From Oppiella nova (Eukaryota > Arthropoda > Arachnida > Sarcoptiformes > Oppiidae), in NCBI GenBank assembly GCA_905397405.1, contig CAJPVJ010000007.1:1-64000 (forward strand): a stretch of DNA of 64,000 nucleotides. The letters are read 5' to 3'. The translations under genes were made by a program, and so were the position numbers. The notes beneath the pieces are model-generated. The model made no database searches. It saw only the letters and a program-made list of their open reading frames with translations, and had not been told where the DNA came from. Of the stretch, positions 21,509 to 30,557 are shown one piece after another. The stretch's first letter is position 1. Every line of letters starts with the position of its first letter.

Positions 21509-21538
21509 TTTATTATACCCAGGATTGTTATTGAAAAA

Positions 21539-22183
21539 TTAAAGTGGCGTTGCTTGAAAGCCTAGTTTTGTTCTTTGTGTCAAAATCACACTTTGACCTT
21601 GTTGGAAGATTTCATCTAATTCTGGTTCAACCAAAATATAATGTGTCTGTCCAAATTGATCGATGACTTTGGCTTGTGCAGGGTAGTTTTGTTTTGCTTC
21701 ACCTAAAATAATCTGAGCTGTACGCCCAATCAGTTCATCACTGTGAATCGCAGTGGTTTCATCTTTCGGTAAAATTTTTGCAACGAGTGCTGCACACACT
21801 CGAACAATCGGCATAGATAAAAAAAGACTGGCTGGCGCAATCAGCCAAATTGAAAAATAATTTCCAGTGAAATTGAAAAATATACTTTGCACAATAAAAC
21901 CAAATAGCGCATAAACAGTCAGAAAAATGATCAACCAAACCAAGACGGGGACACGGCCAAGATAGAGCCAATCTAACAGCTGAACTAAAAGATTGTGATC
22001 TGTATGGATGTCTAGATCCGCATGATGGGTTTCTAACAGTTGATCTGGAATAAACTGGTCTAAGAAACCTTGAGAGGTTGAACCAATAATAAGGAGTAAA
22101 CACTCCACAATACCCAATAAAAACATCAGGCACAGACTGACACTAAACAGTAAGTTGGATGAGTGTGTAAATAATTCCCACAT
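21539..22183 (-). CDS. yqiJ: YqiJ-like inner-membrane protein (NfeD/OB-fold type)
   Basis: A 214-residue protein with membrane helices around residues 10-35, 68-95 and 105-135, then a small beta-rich C-terminal domain (GRTAQIILGEAKQNYPAQAK to the end) like the OB-fold of NfeD/YqiJ proteins. Such proteins travel with flotillins and probably form a complex with them. It is the upstream gene of the yqiJ-yqiK operon. Confidence 0.88.
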   Translation of the reverse strand: MWELFTHSSNLLFSVSLCLMFLLGIVECLLLIIGSTSQGFLDQFIPDQLLETHHADLDIHTDHNLLVQLLDWLYLGRVPVLVWLIIFLTVYALFGFIVQSIFFNFTGNYFSIWLIAPASLFLSMPIVRVCAALVAKILPKDETTAIHSDELIGRTAQIILGEAKQNYPAQAKVIDQFGQTHYILVEPELDEIFQQGQSVILTQRTKLGFQATPL

Positions 22184-22399
22184 ATTGTTTTACTCAAAAT
22201 TATTGTTGCGCATTTTTATAAATAAAATTTTTAATTTGAACTGAATAATTAAATGATCATCAGTTAATTCAATTAATAAATTAAGTTTATCGGTTTTGTC
22301 GTAGTATTGCAACAAAATATTTTACGATATTAATTAAAATCAATGTCTTATAATTTAATATATTCTTTTATATTTTGAAAATTGCTTGAAAAGTAATGC

Positions 22400-22428
22400 T
22401 TGCATTTTAGCCAACTATTCCTTATAAA
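22400..22428 (+). promoter_or_regulatory. sigma-70 promoter for the structured RNA
   Basis: TTGCAT (22400-22405), a 17-base spacer and TATAAA (22423-22428). Transcription would start near 22435, at the edge of the folded region that follows. Confidence 0.7.
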
Positions 22429-22436
22429 TGATTGAG

Positions 22437-22594
22437 TTTACAGAGGGAACTGAAGACAAAAAAATACGCAATGATTGGGGTGATCACTGCGTAGAACAAC
22501 GAATCTGCTTTCACAGTTCGGTTAAGGAGAAATGTTATGAACTTTGGGGATTGTTCATAACTTAAGGTTGATAGTAGAGGTTCCCCTCTGTAAA
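22437..22594 (+). ncRNA. candidate structured small RNA (unassigned)
   Basis: The 5' end TTTACAGAGGGAAC (22437-22450) pairs with GTTCCCCTCTGTAAA (22580-22594), closing a 158-base domain. Inside are three local hairpins: 22465-22493 (TACGCA/TGCGTA, loop with GGGG), 22500-22520 (CGAA/TTCG ends), and 22534-22561 (perfect nine-base-pair stem GTTATGAAC/GTTCATAAC, loop TTTGGGGATT). A good promoter starts transcription at the closing stem. No long reading frame crosses it. The paired ends recall 6S RNA and the G-rich loops recall CsrA-binding RNAs, but neither identity is established. No T-run terminator follows. Confidence 0.65.
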
Positions 22595-23147
22595 TTCATT
22601 GGTATTCACGTAAACAAGTGTTAAATCTCGTAAACATGATTAAAATGTGAACAACATCAACTAAAAACAATATGCAAATCAATGTTTTTAAACATATTAT
22701 TTAAAATAAATAAATTTTGCGCTGCGTTTCCCCGATCAATCTTTTCTCTGCTTTTTAATGTAAACGAGACAGTTTTTATCAGCTATTTGAGTTAATTTTG
22801 CTATAGTTCAAAGCTTAAATTGCAGCTTTCGAAAGTGCTGATTAGTCTATGCTATTGAACTCAATTTACTATATCGCATCATGTTTGAGTATGTTGATTG
22901 AGATGCAGAAATACGATTTTAAAAATCAATACGCTATAAACTGTGATTTAAGGCTAATTATTTACTTTTTAAGGAATTTATATTGTTATCGTAACGATTA
23001 TGCAAAAAACAAAACAACAGTATTTTTTGTGAATTTTAATTCAAAAATTATATTAAAGATTTCGTTCTCAATTTTAGTTCTGGTTTTGCTTGCAATCATG
23101 CCGTATTTTTTCATAATAGCCTTTCCTGTCTTGATTAGCTTTTTACC
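22595..23147. other. AT-rich intergenic stretch before pnuC
   Basis: More than 500 bases without a convincing gene. An open frame at 22849-23160 has poor codon content and overlaps the pnuC start, so I do not call it. I found no riboswitch fold upstream of pnuC by eye. Confidence 0.4.
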
Positions 23148-23732
23148 ATGTCACCATTAGAAATATTCGCGGTTATTATCAGTATTATTGGTGTCACATT
23201 GACGATTAAGCGAAATATGTGGTGTTGGGTATTTAACTTCTTTGCCTTTGTTTTATATGCCTATTTATTCTTTGAATTCAAATTGTATGGTGAAACAATC
23301 TTACAAGTGTTCTTTATGGTGGTGAATTTTTATGGCTTTTATCACTGGCTAAAAGGCAAGCAGCAAGATCAAGAGATTCGAATAGAGCCCATTGCTGTAC
23401 AAACCGTAATTCTGCAAATGATCATCGCTGCTGTTGGAGGGGGAGTATTTGGGTTATCGCTGCACTATTTTACCGATGCTGCTTTGCCTATGTTAGATTC
23501 TCAATTGGCTGCATTTAGTTTACTGGCAACCTATTGGACCAGCCGTAAACATATTGCGACTTGGGTGCTTTGGGTTTTTGTTGATATCGTCTATGTAGGG
23601 ATGTTTATGTATAAAGAATTATTCCTAACAGCTGCTTTATATGCAGCGTTTGTTGGACTGGCTGGATTTGGATGGTGGCAATGGGAACAGGTTAAAAAGA
23701 AACAATCAGCGAGCATGTATAAAGGAATTTAA
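23148..23732 (+). CDS. pnuC: nicotinamide riboside/mononucleotide transporter PnuC
   Basis: A 194-residue membrane protein with seven or so helices. The PnuC signatures are visible: LTIKRNMWCWVFNFFAFVLY, FKLYGETILQVFFMVVNFYG followed by FYHWLKGK, and near the C-terminus VLWVFVDIVYVGMFMYKEL and GFGWWQWEQ. PnuC facilitates uptake of nicotinamide riboside, which a kinase traps for NAD synthesis. The ribosome-binding site at 23148 is poor. A conserved hypothetical gene follows by 19 bases. Confidence 0.93.
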   Translation: MSPLEIFAVIISIIGVTLTIKRNMWCWVFNFFAFVLYAYLFFEFKLYGETILQVFFMVVNFYGFYHWLKGKQQDQEIRIEPIAVQTVILQMIIAAVGGGVFGLSLHYFTDAALPMLDSQLAAFSLLATYWTSRKHIATWVLWVFVDIVYVGMFMYKELFLTAALYAAFVGLAGFGWWQWEQVKKKQSASMYKGI

Positions 23733-23751
23733 CATCATTTAAGGGGCTGCC

Positions 23752-24048
23752 ATGATTATTGATTTTGTTCAAATACAAAAACAAAAGTTTGAAGAACTTG
23801 TTGAAAAAATCATGGCTCAACCTGAGCAATATCTCGACTTTGATTCAGTCTCTGATTTTTACAAAGCCCCATGGTTAGATCAGTTCCCACAGGGTACAAT
23901 GTGGAGCACTTCTGGTTTGGATGATGGCGCAGAAGAATTTTGTATTCAGATCAAATATAGAGCGCTGATTTTTAATATAGAAATTCAATCAACGTCTATC
24001 GGTTTAAAATTTAACAGTAAAACTATCAGAGTTTATAAAAAAATATAA
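23752..24048 (+). CDS. hypothetical protein, 98 residues
   Basis: A small acidic soluble protein with no signal peptide or helix of membrane type; its second half is beta-like (FCIQIKYRALIFNIEIQ). The ATG follows an AGGGG site. It is 19 bases behind pnuC and may share its transcript. I do not recognise the family. Confidence 0.7.
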   Translation: MIIDFVQIQKQKFEELVEKIMAQPEQYLDFDSVSDFYKAPWLDQFPQGTMWSTSGLDDGAEEFCIQIKYRALIFNIEIQSTSIGLKFNSKTIRVYKKI

Positions 24049-24743
24049 AGCCAAGTTTTTTTGGTTAAGCACTTGAAAAGATTATTTTATTTTAATCAAG
24101 CTTAAAACTGAATCCAAATGATTTTGGGATGGTGATAACAAAGTGATTTGGGCATTGAATTGGAATGACAATATTGATGGTGTGCAGTTTAAAACAGTAT
24201 GACAATCAATACAGTGATTCAGGCCAGTCTAATTGGATATTTCAAGTTTGGATTCTGCTAAAATGATGTTTCAAATTGTGAGCTTTAAAATTGATTTTTT
24301 GAGTATGTTTAAATATAGGTTAAAAATAAATTAGGATAAATTAACAATAAAACCGATTAAGGCGACATATCTTATTTTAAAAGTGCTTGTATCCAGCTAT
24401 GCGTATATGTCCAAATAGGCTAAAGGTTGACGGATATCACCAGTAAAATAAAAATAATTCCATTCGGCCAAAGCATGTAAGTGGAATCCTTTTGTTTATT
24501 GAAATATTAGGAAAAATTTAAAGTTAAAATTGATAAAATAAGCGTGATAAAATGATTGTTATTTGGAAAATATTTACAAATAACATAAAGGATTAATATC
24601 CTCACCTTAAGGTTTATTTAAAATAAAAATCTATATTTTTGAAATACACTTACATAAAATTACTAGAGTGTTATATTTAAGTGATCAATACAGATAAATA
24701 AAACAACGGATAGAAATTCACAATTTTATGGAATAGTTATTAT
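24049..24743. other. AT-rich intergenic stretch with a possible coding remnant
   Basis: Nearly 700 bases without a complete gene. A short frame ending at 24202 reads like a protein tail (WDGDNKVIWALNWNDNIDG) but has no start, so it may be a gene remnant. The rest is AT-rich with no recognised element; the promoter of the GGDEF gene presumably lies near its end. Confidence 0.35.
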
Positions 24744-25952
24744 ATGGAACAAAAACATAGAGCGGCGATACAGTCCTCAACGGAACACTTCACCCATGAC
24801 GTCATGATCATGAATTGGAGTAATCTTAAGAAGTGTAGCCTTGTGCTCCTCTTGGGAGGTATTGCTGTTTTATCGTGGATTGTCTGGTGGTTTTTTAGCA
24901 ACAGTCAAGTTGAATTACAAGCTTGGATTAATCAAGATTTTTATCCAACCTATATGAAATTATTATCTTTAGCCGCACTGGGTTTTTTTGCACTGATTTT
25001 TATTATTCGTGCTTTAAGTAAAATTACTATTTTTGAAATAATAATACCGTATATAACCGTTGCATATTTTGGTCTTATTTTTGTTTTTGGCGCACATTGC
25101 ATCGGGATTTTTAGCCCAGCATCAAGTGCAGGTTATGTCAGCTTAGTCACAGTGGCACTGGTATTATTTGAACGAAAAGTGGTGTATCTAATCGTCATTC
25201 CAATCACTTGTTTTATGTTGATCAGTCTTGGATTAAGCCTGACGAATAAAATGACGTATGCACCAATTTTTAGTGAATATTTACAATCTATGTCGCTATA
25301 TAAAAATACATTTTGGGTATTTTGCATGTTGTATTTTTATATTCCAATTTTTTTTGCAAGTCTGATTTTATTCGAGGTTCTTTTAATTCAATGGCGCAAA
25401 AGAGAGCAAATGATCCAGCAAATTAGCGTTCTAGATCCACTTACAGGCATTTATAACCGAAGGCGGATTGGTGAGAATATTGATTTATTAAAACAGCAGC
25501 AAAGTTCTTTTGCGATCGTGTTATTAGATTTAGATTACTTTAAGAGTGTTAATGACCAGTATGGACACGATATTGGGGATGCAGTTTTAAAACAGGTTGC
25601 AAAAATTTTGACTGAAAATATTCGTGAACAGGATGTTGTTGGACGATTTGGGGGTGAAGAGTTTATTATTCTCATGAGCAATGGTGCATTAGAAAATGCG
25701 CTGAGACTTGCTGAGAGATGCCGTCAAGCAATTGAAAAAGAAGAAATACGATTAGATCATCAACAGACGCTCAAAGTGACGGCAAGTTTTGGTGTCGCAG
25801 TATCAACGAATCCTTTTTTATCAACAAAAGAAGAATTGATTCGTCAGGCTGATCAGGCCTTATATCTGGCAAAAAACAATGGGCGTAATCAGGTTTGTCA
25901 TTTCTTTGAAGTAGAGCTTACCCCTTCATTTGGATACAAACAACGCGGTTAA
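24744..25952 (+). CDS. membrane-bound diguanylate cyclase (GGDEF)
   Basis: A 402-residue protein: six or so membrane helices in the first 220 residues, then a GGDEF domain (about 225-395). DPLTGIYNRRR starts the domain, the active-site signature is GGEEF at about residue 302, and the inhibitory I-site RxxD (REQD) lies five residues before it, so feedback by cyclic-di-GMP is likely. It converts two GTP to cyclic-di-GMP. The sensory input is unknown. No ribosome-binding site is clear; an ATG at 24807 is an alternative start. Its stop overlaps the convergent transporter gene by four bases. Confidence 0.93.
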   Translation: MEQKHRAAIQSSTEHFTHDVMIMNWSNLKKCSLVLLLGGIAVLSWIVWWFFSNSQVELQAWINQDFYPTYMKLLSLAALGFFALIFIIRALSKITIFEIIIPYITVAYFGLIFVFGAHCIGIFSPASSAGYVSLVTVALVLFERKVVYLIVIPITCFMLISLGLSLTNKMTYAPIFSEYLQSMSLYKNTFWVFCMLYFYIPIFFASLILFEVLLIQWRKREQMIQQISVLDPLTGIYNRRRIGENIDLLKQQQSSFAIVLLDLDYFKSVNDQYGHDIGDAVLKQVAKILTENIREQDVVGRFGGEEFIILMSNGALENALRLAERCRQAIEKEEIRLDHQQTLKVTASFGVAVSTNPFLSTKEELIRQADQALYLAKNNGRNQVCHFFEVELTPSFGYKQRG

Positions 25953-27223
25953 ACCGTTTCAAATTTTTTGCGATAAACTACACTTGTCATAAGGGTGATT
26001 AGACAAAGCACAACAATATAGTACACAGCACCAATATCGCGATATAAACTTAGCCATTGGACCAATGGCAGGGTTAAGCCGCCTGCAATTGCGTATGCAA
26101 CATTGTATGAGAATGAAATTCCTGAAAAGCGAATTGGAGCGGGAAACATCTTGACCAAGCTATAGGAAACCACACCGACTGTGCCAGAAAATAGTCCAAG
26201 CAACATGTACAATCCGAAGATCGTTGAATGAGCGGCATGACCTAAACTGTAATAAAAAAGCACTGCAGTGATTGCCACACTGAGCGATCCCAAACAAATT
26301 ACGCGCCCAGCACCAAAACGATCAGCGAGCAAACCTGCCAATATGCAACCCAACATTTGCATCAGAATTGCCATACTTTGCATCTGAAATGCATCCGCAC
26401 GTTGAAAGTTAAATGTGGTGGTCAGTAAATTGGGGGTAGATAGGATAATTACTACAACACAACCAGTTAAAAACCAAGTGAACAGCATCCCAATGACAAC
26501 AGCAGATTTATGGGATACCAAAACTTGCTTGATGGGTAAATCTTTTGAGAGTTCTTTACGCGCCTGCATCGCTTTAAATACTGGGGTTTCTTTAAGATAA
26601 CTTCTTAGATATAAGGCAATTAATCCAAAAACTCCGCCGACTATAAACGGGAGACGCCAAGCCCAAGCATGGATTTCTGCTTCGCTAAACTTAAGCGAAA
26701 TAAACAGCGACATCAAAGCGCCCAGTAAGATCCCCAGTGACAAACCTGCGGTAAGCAAACCATTGGCAAAACCAATTTTCTTTGTTGGTACATGCTCTGA
26801 AACAAATGTCCATGCTGCGGGAATTTCTCCACCAATCGCAATGCCTTGAACCACGCGCATCAACAACAGTAGCAGTGGAGCAGCTAAACCAATGTCTGTA
26901 TAAGTTGGCATTAGACCGATAAACAAAGTAGGGAGTGCCATCAATAATATGGATAAACTAAACAGGCGTTTACGTCCTACGAGATCACCAAAATGCGCCA
27001 TGATCACGCCACCTAAGGGACGGAAGAAATATCCTGCGGCAAAAATTCCGTAAGTATTCAGCATTGCCCAAAAAGGACTTAAAGAACTAGGGAAAAATAG
27101 TTCAGCAATGATTTTTGCGTAAAATACATAAATGACGAAATCATAAAATTCGAGCGCACCGCCCAGAGAAGACAATGCAAGCGTTCTTTTTGCTTCCTTA
27201 TTGAGGCCCAATTTTTCGTCCAT
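25949..27223 (-). CDS. MFS transporter, metabolite:H+ symporter type
   Basis: A 424-residue, twelve-helix carrier. The N-terminal SSLGGALEFYDFVIYVFYA and the loop 2-3 signature MAHFGDLVGRKR are typical of the MHS branch (ProP, KgtP, ShiA), as is RVVQGIAIGGEIPAAWTFVSE. It would import an organic acid or osmolyte with protons. The exact substrate cannot be read from the sequence. Confidence 0.9.
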   Translation of the reverse strand: MDEKLGLNKEAKRTLALSSLGGALEFYDFVIYVFYAKIIAELFFPSSLSPFWAMLNTYGIFAAGYFFRPLGGVIMAHFGDLVGRKRLFSLSILLMALPTLFIGLMPTYTDIGLAAPLLLLLMRVVQGIAIGGEIPAAWTFVSEHVPTKKIGFANGLLTAGLSLGILLGALMSLFISLKFSEAEIHAWAWRLPFIVGGVFGLIALYLRSYLKETPVFKAMQARKELSKDLPIKQVLVSHKSAVVIGMLFTWFLTGCVVVIILSTPNLLTTTFNFQRADAFQMQSMAILMQMLGCILAGLLADRFGAGRVICLGSLSVAITAVLFYYSLGHAAHSTIFGLYMLLGLFSGTVGVVSYSLVKMFPAPIRFSGISFSYNVAYAIAGGLTLPLVQWLSLYRDIGAVYYIVVLCLITLMTSVVYRKKFETV

Positions 27224-27417
27224 GATGATGCAATGCCTTAAAAGAGATATTGAATGTGAATGTAATCATTTTAATTGACTATTTTTTACTTAAAAAATCA
27301 ATATTTATTTTTATGCATCCTACTTATTTTTATAGGTGATCGAGGCGGCTTAAAAATCATTTTTGCTTTAAAAGCATTGCGCTAAGCTAGATTCTAATAG
27401 ATTTAAATATTGATCAC

Positions 27418-27621
27418 TTACATGCGAATTAACCACGGGATAACACTCAGAATAATACCGCATACAGACATAATCATTGTATTTTCAATAAAATAAGGAA
27501 AAATCATCAAAGTGATGCCACAGATAAAAGGCATGTTCATTCGCTGTCTTTTTCCATAGATAAAATAGCCTAAGCCAATTGAGCTAAAGATCAAGCCTAA
27601 GAATAGGGGTGCTGTATTCAT
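27418..27621 (-). CDS. small two- or three-helix membrane protein
   Basis: A 67-residue hydrophobic protein beginning MNTAPLFLGLIFSSIGLGYF, then YGKRQRMNMP as a basic cytoplasmic loop and further helices. It stands alone. I do not recognise a function. The frame's earlier TTG is rejected in favour of the ATG. Confidence 0.65.
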   Translation of the reverse strand: MNTAPLFLGLIFSSIGLGYFIYGKRQRMNMPFICGITLMIFPYFIENTMIMSVCGIILSVIPWLIRM

Positions 27622-27825
27622 TATTTTCAACGATAGACTGGACGCTTGTTATTTACACGATCATGATTAAAAATGGCTTAAAAGACAAGCTGTCATTTGG
27701 CTTGGGTAAATAGAAATTCATTTGTACATAACCTACATACTTTTGCACAATAATTGAATTGGAAAGCGCATTTCAAATGCTACACTCATCTTTATTCAAT
27801 TTACATTTAATCAAGGTACAAGATA

Positions 27826-28305
27826 ATGAGTGCCGTGTTACCTGTCGCCCAACGTGGTGAAGACGTTTTAAAATTAATCGCAGCGCCTGTGGCTGAAGCT
27901 GAGTTTTCAAGTACGTGGTTAAACGAATTATCCAAGGCCTTACAGACCACCATGTTAGAGCGTAATGGTGTGGGGATCGCCGCACCACAAGTCTATGTTT
28001 CTAAACGGGTGATTATTATTGCTTCAAGAGCGAACCCTCGCTACCCAGACGCACCTGAAATGGATGCAATCACAATGATTAATCCTGAAATCTTAGAGCA
28101 GTCTGAACAGACCATCTTGGGTGAGGAAGGATGTTTAAGTGTGCCGAATGAAAGAGGGCAAGTGGCTCGTGCTGAAGCAGTTACTGTACAATTTTTCACG
28201 CTGACTGGCGAAAAGATTATCCAGCAGTTTCATGGTTTCCCTGCACGCATTGTGCAACATGAAATCGACCATTTAAATGGGATACTGTTTGTTGAAAGAC
28301 TTTAA
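27826..28305 (+). CDS. def: peptide deformylase
   Basis: A 159-residue deformylase with all three motifs: GVGIAAPQ (motif 1, about residue 46), EEGCLSVP (motif 2, Cys metal ligand) and QHEIDHLNG (motif 3, HExxH-type). It removes the formyl group from nascent-protein N-terminal methionine using Fe2+ or Zn2+. It is a single gene, not beside fmt, so it may be a second deformylase copy in this genome. A bidirectional hairpin separates it from glpK. Confidence 0.95.
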   Translation: MSAVLPVAQRGEDVLKLIAAPVAEAEFSSTWLNELSKALQTTMLERNGVGIAAPQVYVSKRVIIIASRANPRYPDAPEMDAITMINPEILEQSEQTILGEEGCLSVPNERGQVARAEAVTVQFFTLTGEKIIQQFHGFPARIVQHEIDHLNGILFVERL

Positions 28306-28312
28306 ACTGAGT

Positions 28313-28366
28313 AAGCTTGGCTAAAAATATATCTTTAATTTTATCTTTAATTTTAGCCAAGCTTTT
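28313..28366. terminator. bidirectional hairpin between def and glpK
   Basis: AAGCTTGGCTAAAA at 28313-28326 is mirrored exactly at 28351-28364 around an AT-rich loop, between two convergent genes. T-rich sequence on both sides of the stem would support termination in either direction. Confidence 0.7.
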
Positions 28367-28393
28367 CTACGTAGAATTGCTAATTGGATATTG

Positions 28394-29875
28394 TTAATTG
28401 GACTTCGCGCGCTGCAAAGCACCATTCCATAAGCTTAGGTGATATTGTCTTTGGTCTGCGCTCATCTTCGGCTCAAAAGCGCGATCTAATTGCCAAGATT
28501 CGGAAATTTCACTGAGATTATTAAAAACACCTGCCTTTAATCCTGCCAATGCAGCAGCACCCCAAGCGGTAGATTCTAAAAGTTTAGGGCGTAGCACAGG
28601 TACATTTAAAATATCTGCCTGAAATTGCATTAGCATATCATTTTGGCTTGCGCCACCATCCACACGCAATTGTTTTAAGGGCTGTGCGATATCCGATTGC
28701 ATTGCAGTTAATACATCTGAAACTTGGAATGCAATGGATTCTAAGGCAGCTCTGGCAATATGTGATTTATTGGTTCCACGTGACATTCCACAGAGTAAAG
28801 CACGTGCCTCACTGTCCCAATGTGGCGCTCCCAAACCTGTAAAGGCTGGAACCAAAACGACACCATCTGTAGTGTCAACTTGGCAAGCTAACTTTTCAAC
28901 TTCAGCACTATTTTTGATAATTCCTAAACCATCTCTTAACCATTGCACAATTGCACCAGCCATAAATACACTGCCTTCTAAGGCATAATGGGATTGGTCT
29001 TGGCATTTCCACGCTAAGGTGGTGAGTAATTTATTTTTACTATATTGAATATCTGTTCCGGTATTGAACAGCATAAAACAGCCTGTCCCATAGGTATTTT
29101 TGGCTGTTCCAGCTTCAAAACATGATTGCCCAAAGAGTGCAGACTGTTGATCACCTAATACGCCACAAATTGGAATTTCCGCACCAAGAAGCCCTGTGGC
29201 GGTATTGGCAATATAACAATCAGATTGAATGATTTTAGGTAGAACACTCGCCGGGATATTAAATAATTCAATTAATTCCGCATCCCATTGCTGTGTTTTT
29301 AAATCCATCAACATGGTACGTGAAGCATTACTTGCTTCGATGACATGCTCTGAACCCTGGGTTAAATTCCAAATCAACCAGCTGTCGACTGTACCGAATG
29401 CCACATGATTTTGTTCAGCCAGTGCTCTTAAGCCTTGCACATTTTCCAATAACCAAACCAGTTTTCCAGCACTAAAATAAGGATCTATTCTTAATCCTGT
29501 TTTTTTATGAATTTTTTCAGATAAATTGTTTTGAACTAACTGATTGCACCAGTCTGTAGCGCGTCGGTCTTGCCACACAATGGCAGGAGCAAGTGGTTTA
29601 CCTGTTCGCTTATCCCAGACTACGGTGGTTTCACGTTGGTTGGTTAAACCAAGTGCTTTAATATCTTTGGCCAGTAGTCTTGCCGATGCGATTGCTTGCT
29701 GTACGACGGTGATTTGTGTGGTCCAAATTTCCATTGCATCTTGCTCAACCCAGCCCGAATGAGGGGTTTTAATTTGGGTTTCCCGTTGAGCAGACGCATA
29801 TATCTTTCCATGCTCATCGAAGATAATTGCTCTGCTAGAGGTCGTTCCTTGATCAAGTGAGAGTAAATAGCTCAT
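28394..29875 (-). CDS. glpK: glycerol kinase
   Basis: A 493-residue FGGY-family kinase of normal GlpK length. DQGTTSSRAIIFDEHGKI marks the first phosphate loop, SGWVEQDAMEIW and TNQRETTVVWDKRTGKPLAP are GlpK signatures, and VDGGASQNDMLMQFQADIL is the second ATP motif. It phosphorylates glycerol to glycerol-3-phosphate. No glpF or glpD lies beside it in this window. Confidence 0.96.
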   Translation of the reverse strand: MSYLLSLDQGTTSSRAIIFDEHGKIYASAQRETQIKTPHSGWVEQDAMEIWTTQITVVQQAIASARLLAKDIKALGLTNQRETTVVWDKRTGKPLAPAIVWQDRRATDWCNQLVQNNLSEKIHKKTGLRIDPYFSAGKLVWLLENVQGLRALAEQNHVAFGTVDSWLIWNLTQGSEHVIEASNASRTMLMDLKTQQWDAELIELFNIPASVLPKIIQSDCYIANTATGLLGAEIPICGVLGDQQSALFGQSCFEAGTAKNTYGTGCFMLFNTGTDIQYSKNKLLTTLAWKCQDQSHYALEGSVFMAGAIVQWLRDGLGIIKNSAEVEKLACQVDTTDGVVLVPAFTGLGAPHWDSEARALLCGMSRGTNKSHIARAALESIAFQVSDVLTAMQSDIAQPLKQLRVDGGASQNDMLMQFQADILNVPVLRPKLLESTAWGAAALAGLKAGVFNNLSEISESWQLDRAFEPKMSADQRQYHLSLWNGALQRAKSN

Positions 29876-29986
29876 CTTTTTTATATTTGTCCCTTGAAAA
29901 ATAGTGATAGTAGCGCAATTATAGAACTAGGCGCATCATTTGATATAAATGTAGTGAATTATCTGCTTAATTTGCAACAATTATGT

Positions 29987-29992
29987 TATGAT
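29987..29992 (+). promoter_or_regulatory. -10 box for ssrA
   Basis: TATGAT lies 13 bases before the mature tmRNA 5' end, suiting a short 5' leader that RNase P removes. The -35 region is poor (CTGCTT at an 18-base spacing). Confidence 0.5.
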
Positions 29993-30005
29993 GACCGTGT
30001 TATCT

Positions 30006-30364
30006 GGGGATGTTATTGGCTTCGACGCCGATGATGAAGCTCATAGATGCATGCCGAGAGCGCATTTTCTCTCGTAAATCAAATTTGCATATTTTAGTCG
30101 CAAACGACGAATCTTACGCTCTAGCTGCCTAAGGGCAGCTTGTCCGCTTCACTGAATACTTGTGGTCAGTGGACCCGACTGTAGCGCACGCACACAAGTC
30201 CGTATAAAGTCAAGCCTCGGGGCTTTATACTAAACTTAGAGGATCGCGTTTTGTACCCTGTTCGTCGGGTCACTTAATGTTAAAATAATTGACGATATCT
30301 AAGCATGTAGTATTCTCGAGTGTAGTGTTGGCGGACGCGGGTTCAACTCCCGCCATCTCCACCA
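30006..30364 (+). ncRNA. ssrA: tmRNA
   Basis: The 5' end GGGGATGTTATTGGCTTCGA and the 3' end GTTCAACTCCCGCCATCTCC followed by ACCA form the alanyl-tRNA-like domain. The resume codon is GCA at 30100-30102 and the tag frame gives ANDESYALAA before TAA at 30130-30132. tmRNA with SmpB frees stalled ribosomes and marks the peptide for proteolysis; the tag ends in the usual LAA degron. The length of 359 bases is normal for the group. The prophage begins directly after it. Confidence 0.97.
30340..30364 (+). other. probable left attachment site in the ssrA 3' end
   Basis: The tyrosine integrase starts 194 bases after the tmRNA CCA end and ssrA stays complete, which is the usual result of integration into a tRNA or tmRNA 3' end. 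The core should be a direct repeat of part of this segment at the far junction, which the window does not reach. Confidence 0.5.
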
Positions 30365-30418
30365 AATTTGTAAATCATGATCTATCACTTAGTTATACGA
30401 TGTATCATGAAACTTAAT

Positions 30419-30453
30419 AAAGCCTTGAAATTTAACAGTTTCAGGGCTTTTTT
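30419..30453 (+). terminator. intrinsic terminator after ssrA
   Basis: AAAGCC(T)TGAAA pairs with TTTCA(G)GGCTTT and is followed by a run of T. It ends the ssrA transcript inside the prophage-proximal sequence. Confidence 0.85.
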
Positions 30454-30557
30454 AATGCCTAAACATCTATCATGGACATAGACAGGCATTATTTGAAAAT
30501 CACGCACTATCACTATATGATGTTACACAGGTGTGACACGCGTGTAACAGGTAAACT

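Noticed and set aside
22437-22594. Short transposon (MITE) with terminal inverted repeats
   Set aside because: The ends pair well, but no clear target duplication flanks them, and internal hairpins and a correctly placed promoter fit an RNA better. Not fully excluded.
22849-23160. 103-codon open frame before pnuC
   Set aside because: Odd composition, no ribosome-binding site and overlap with the pnuC start; AT-rich DNA gives such frames by chance.
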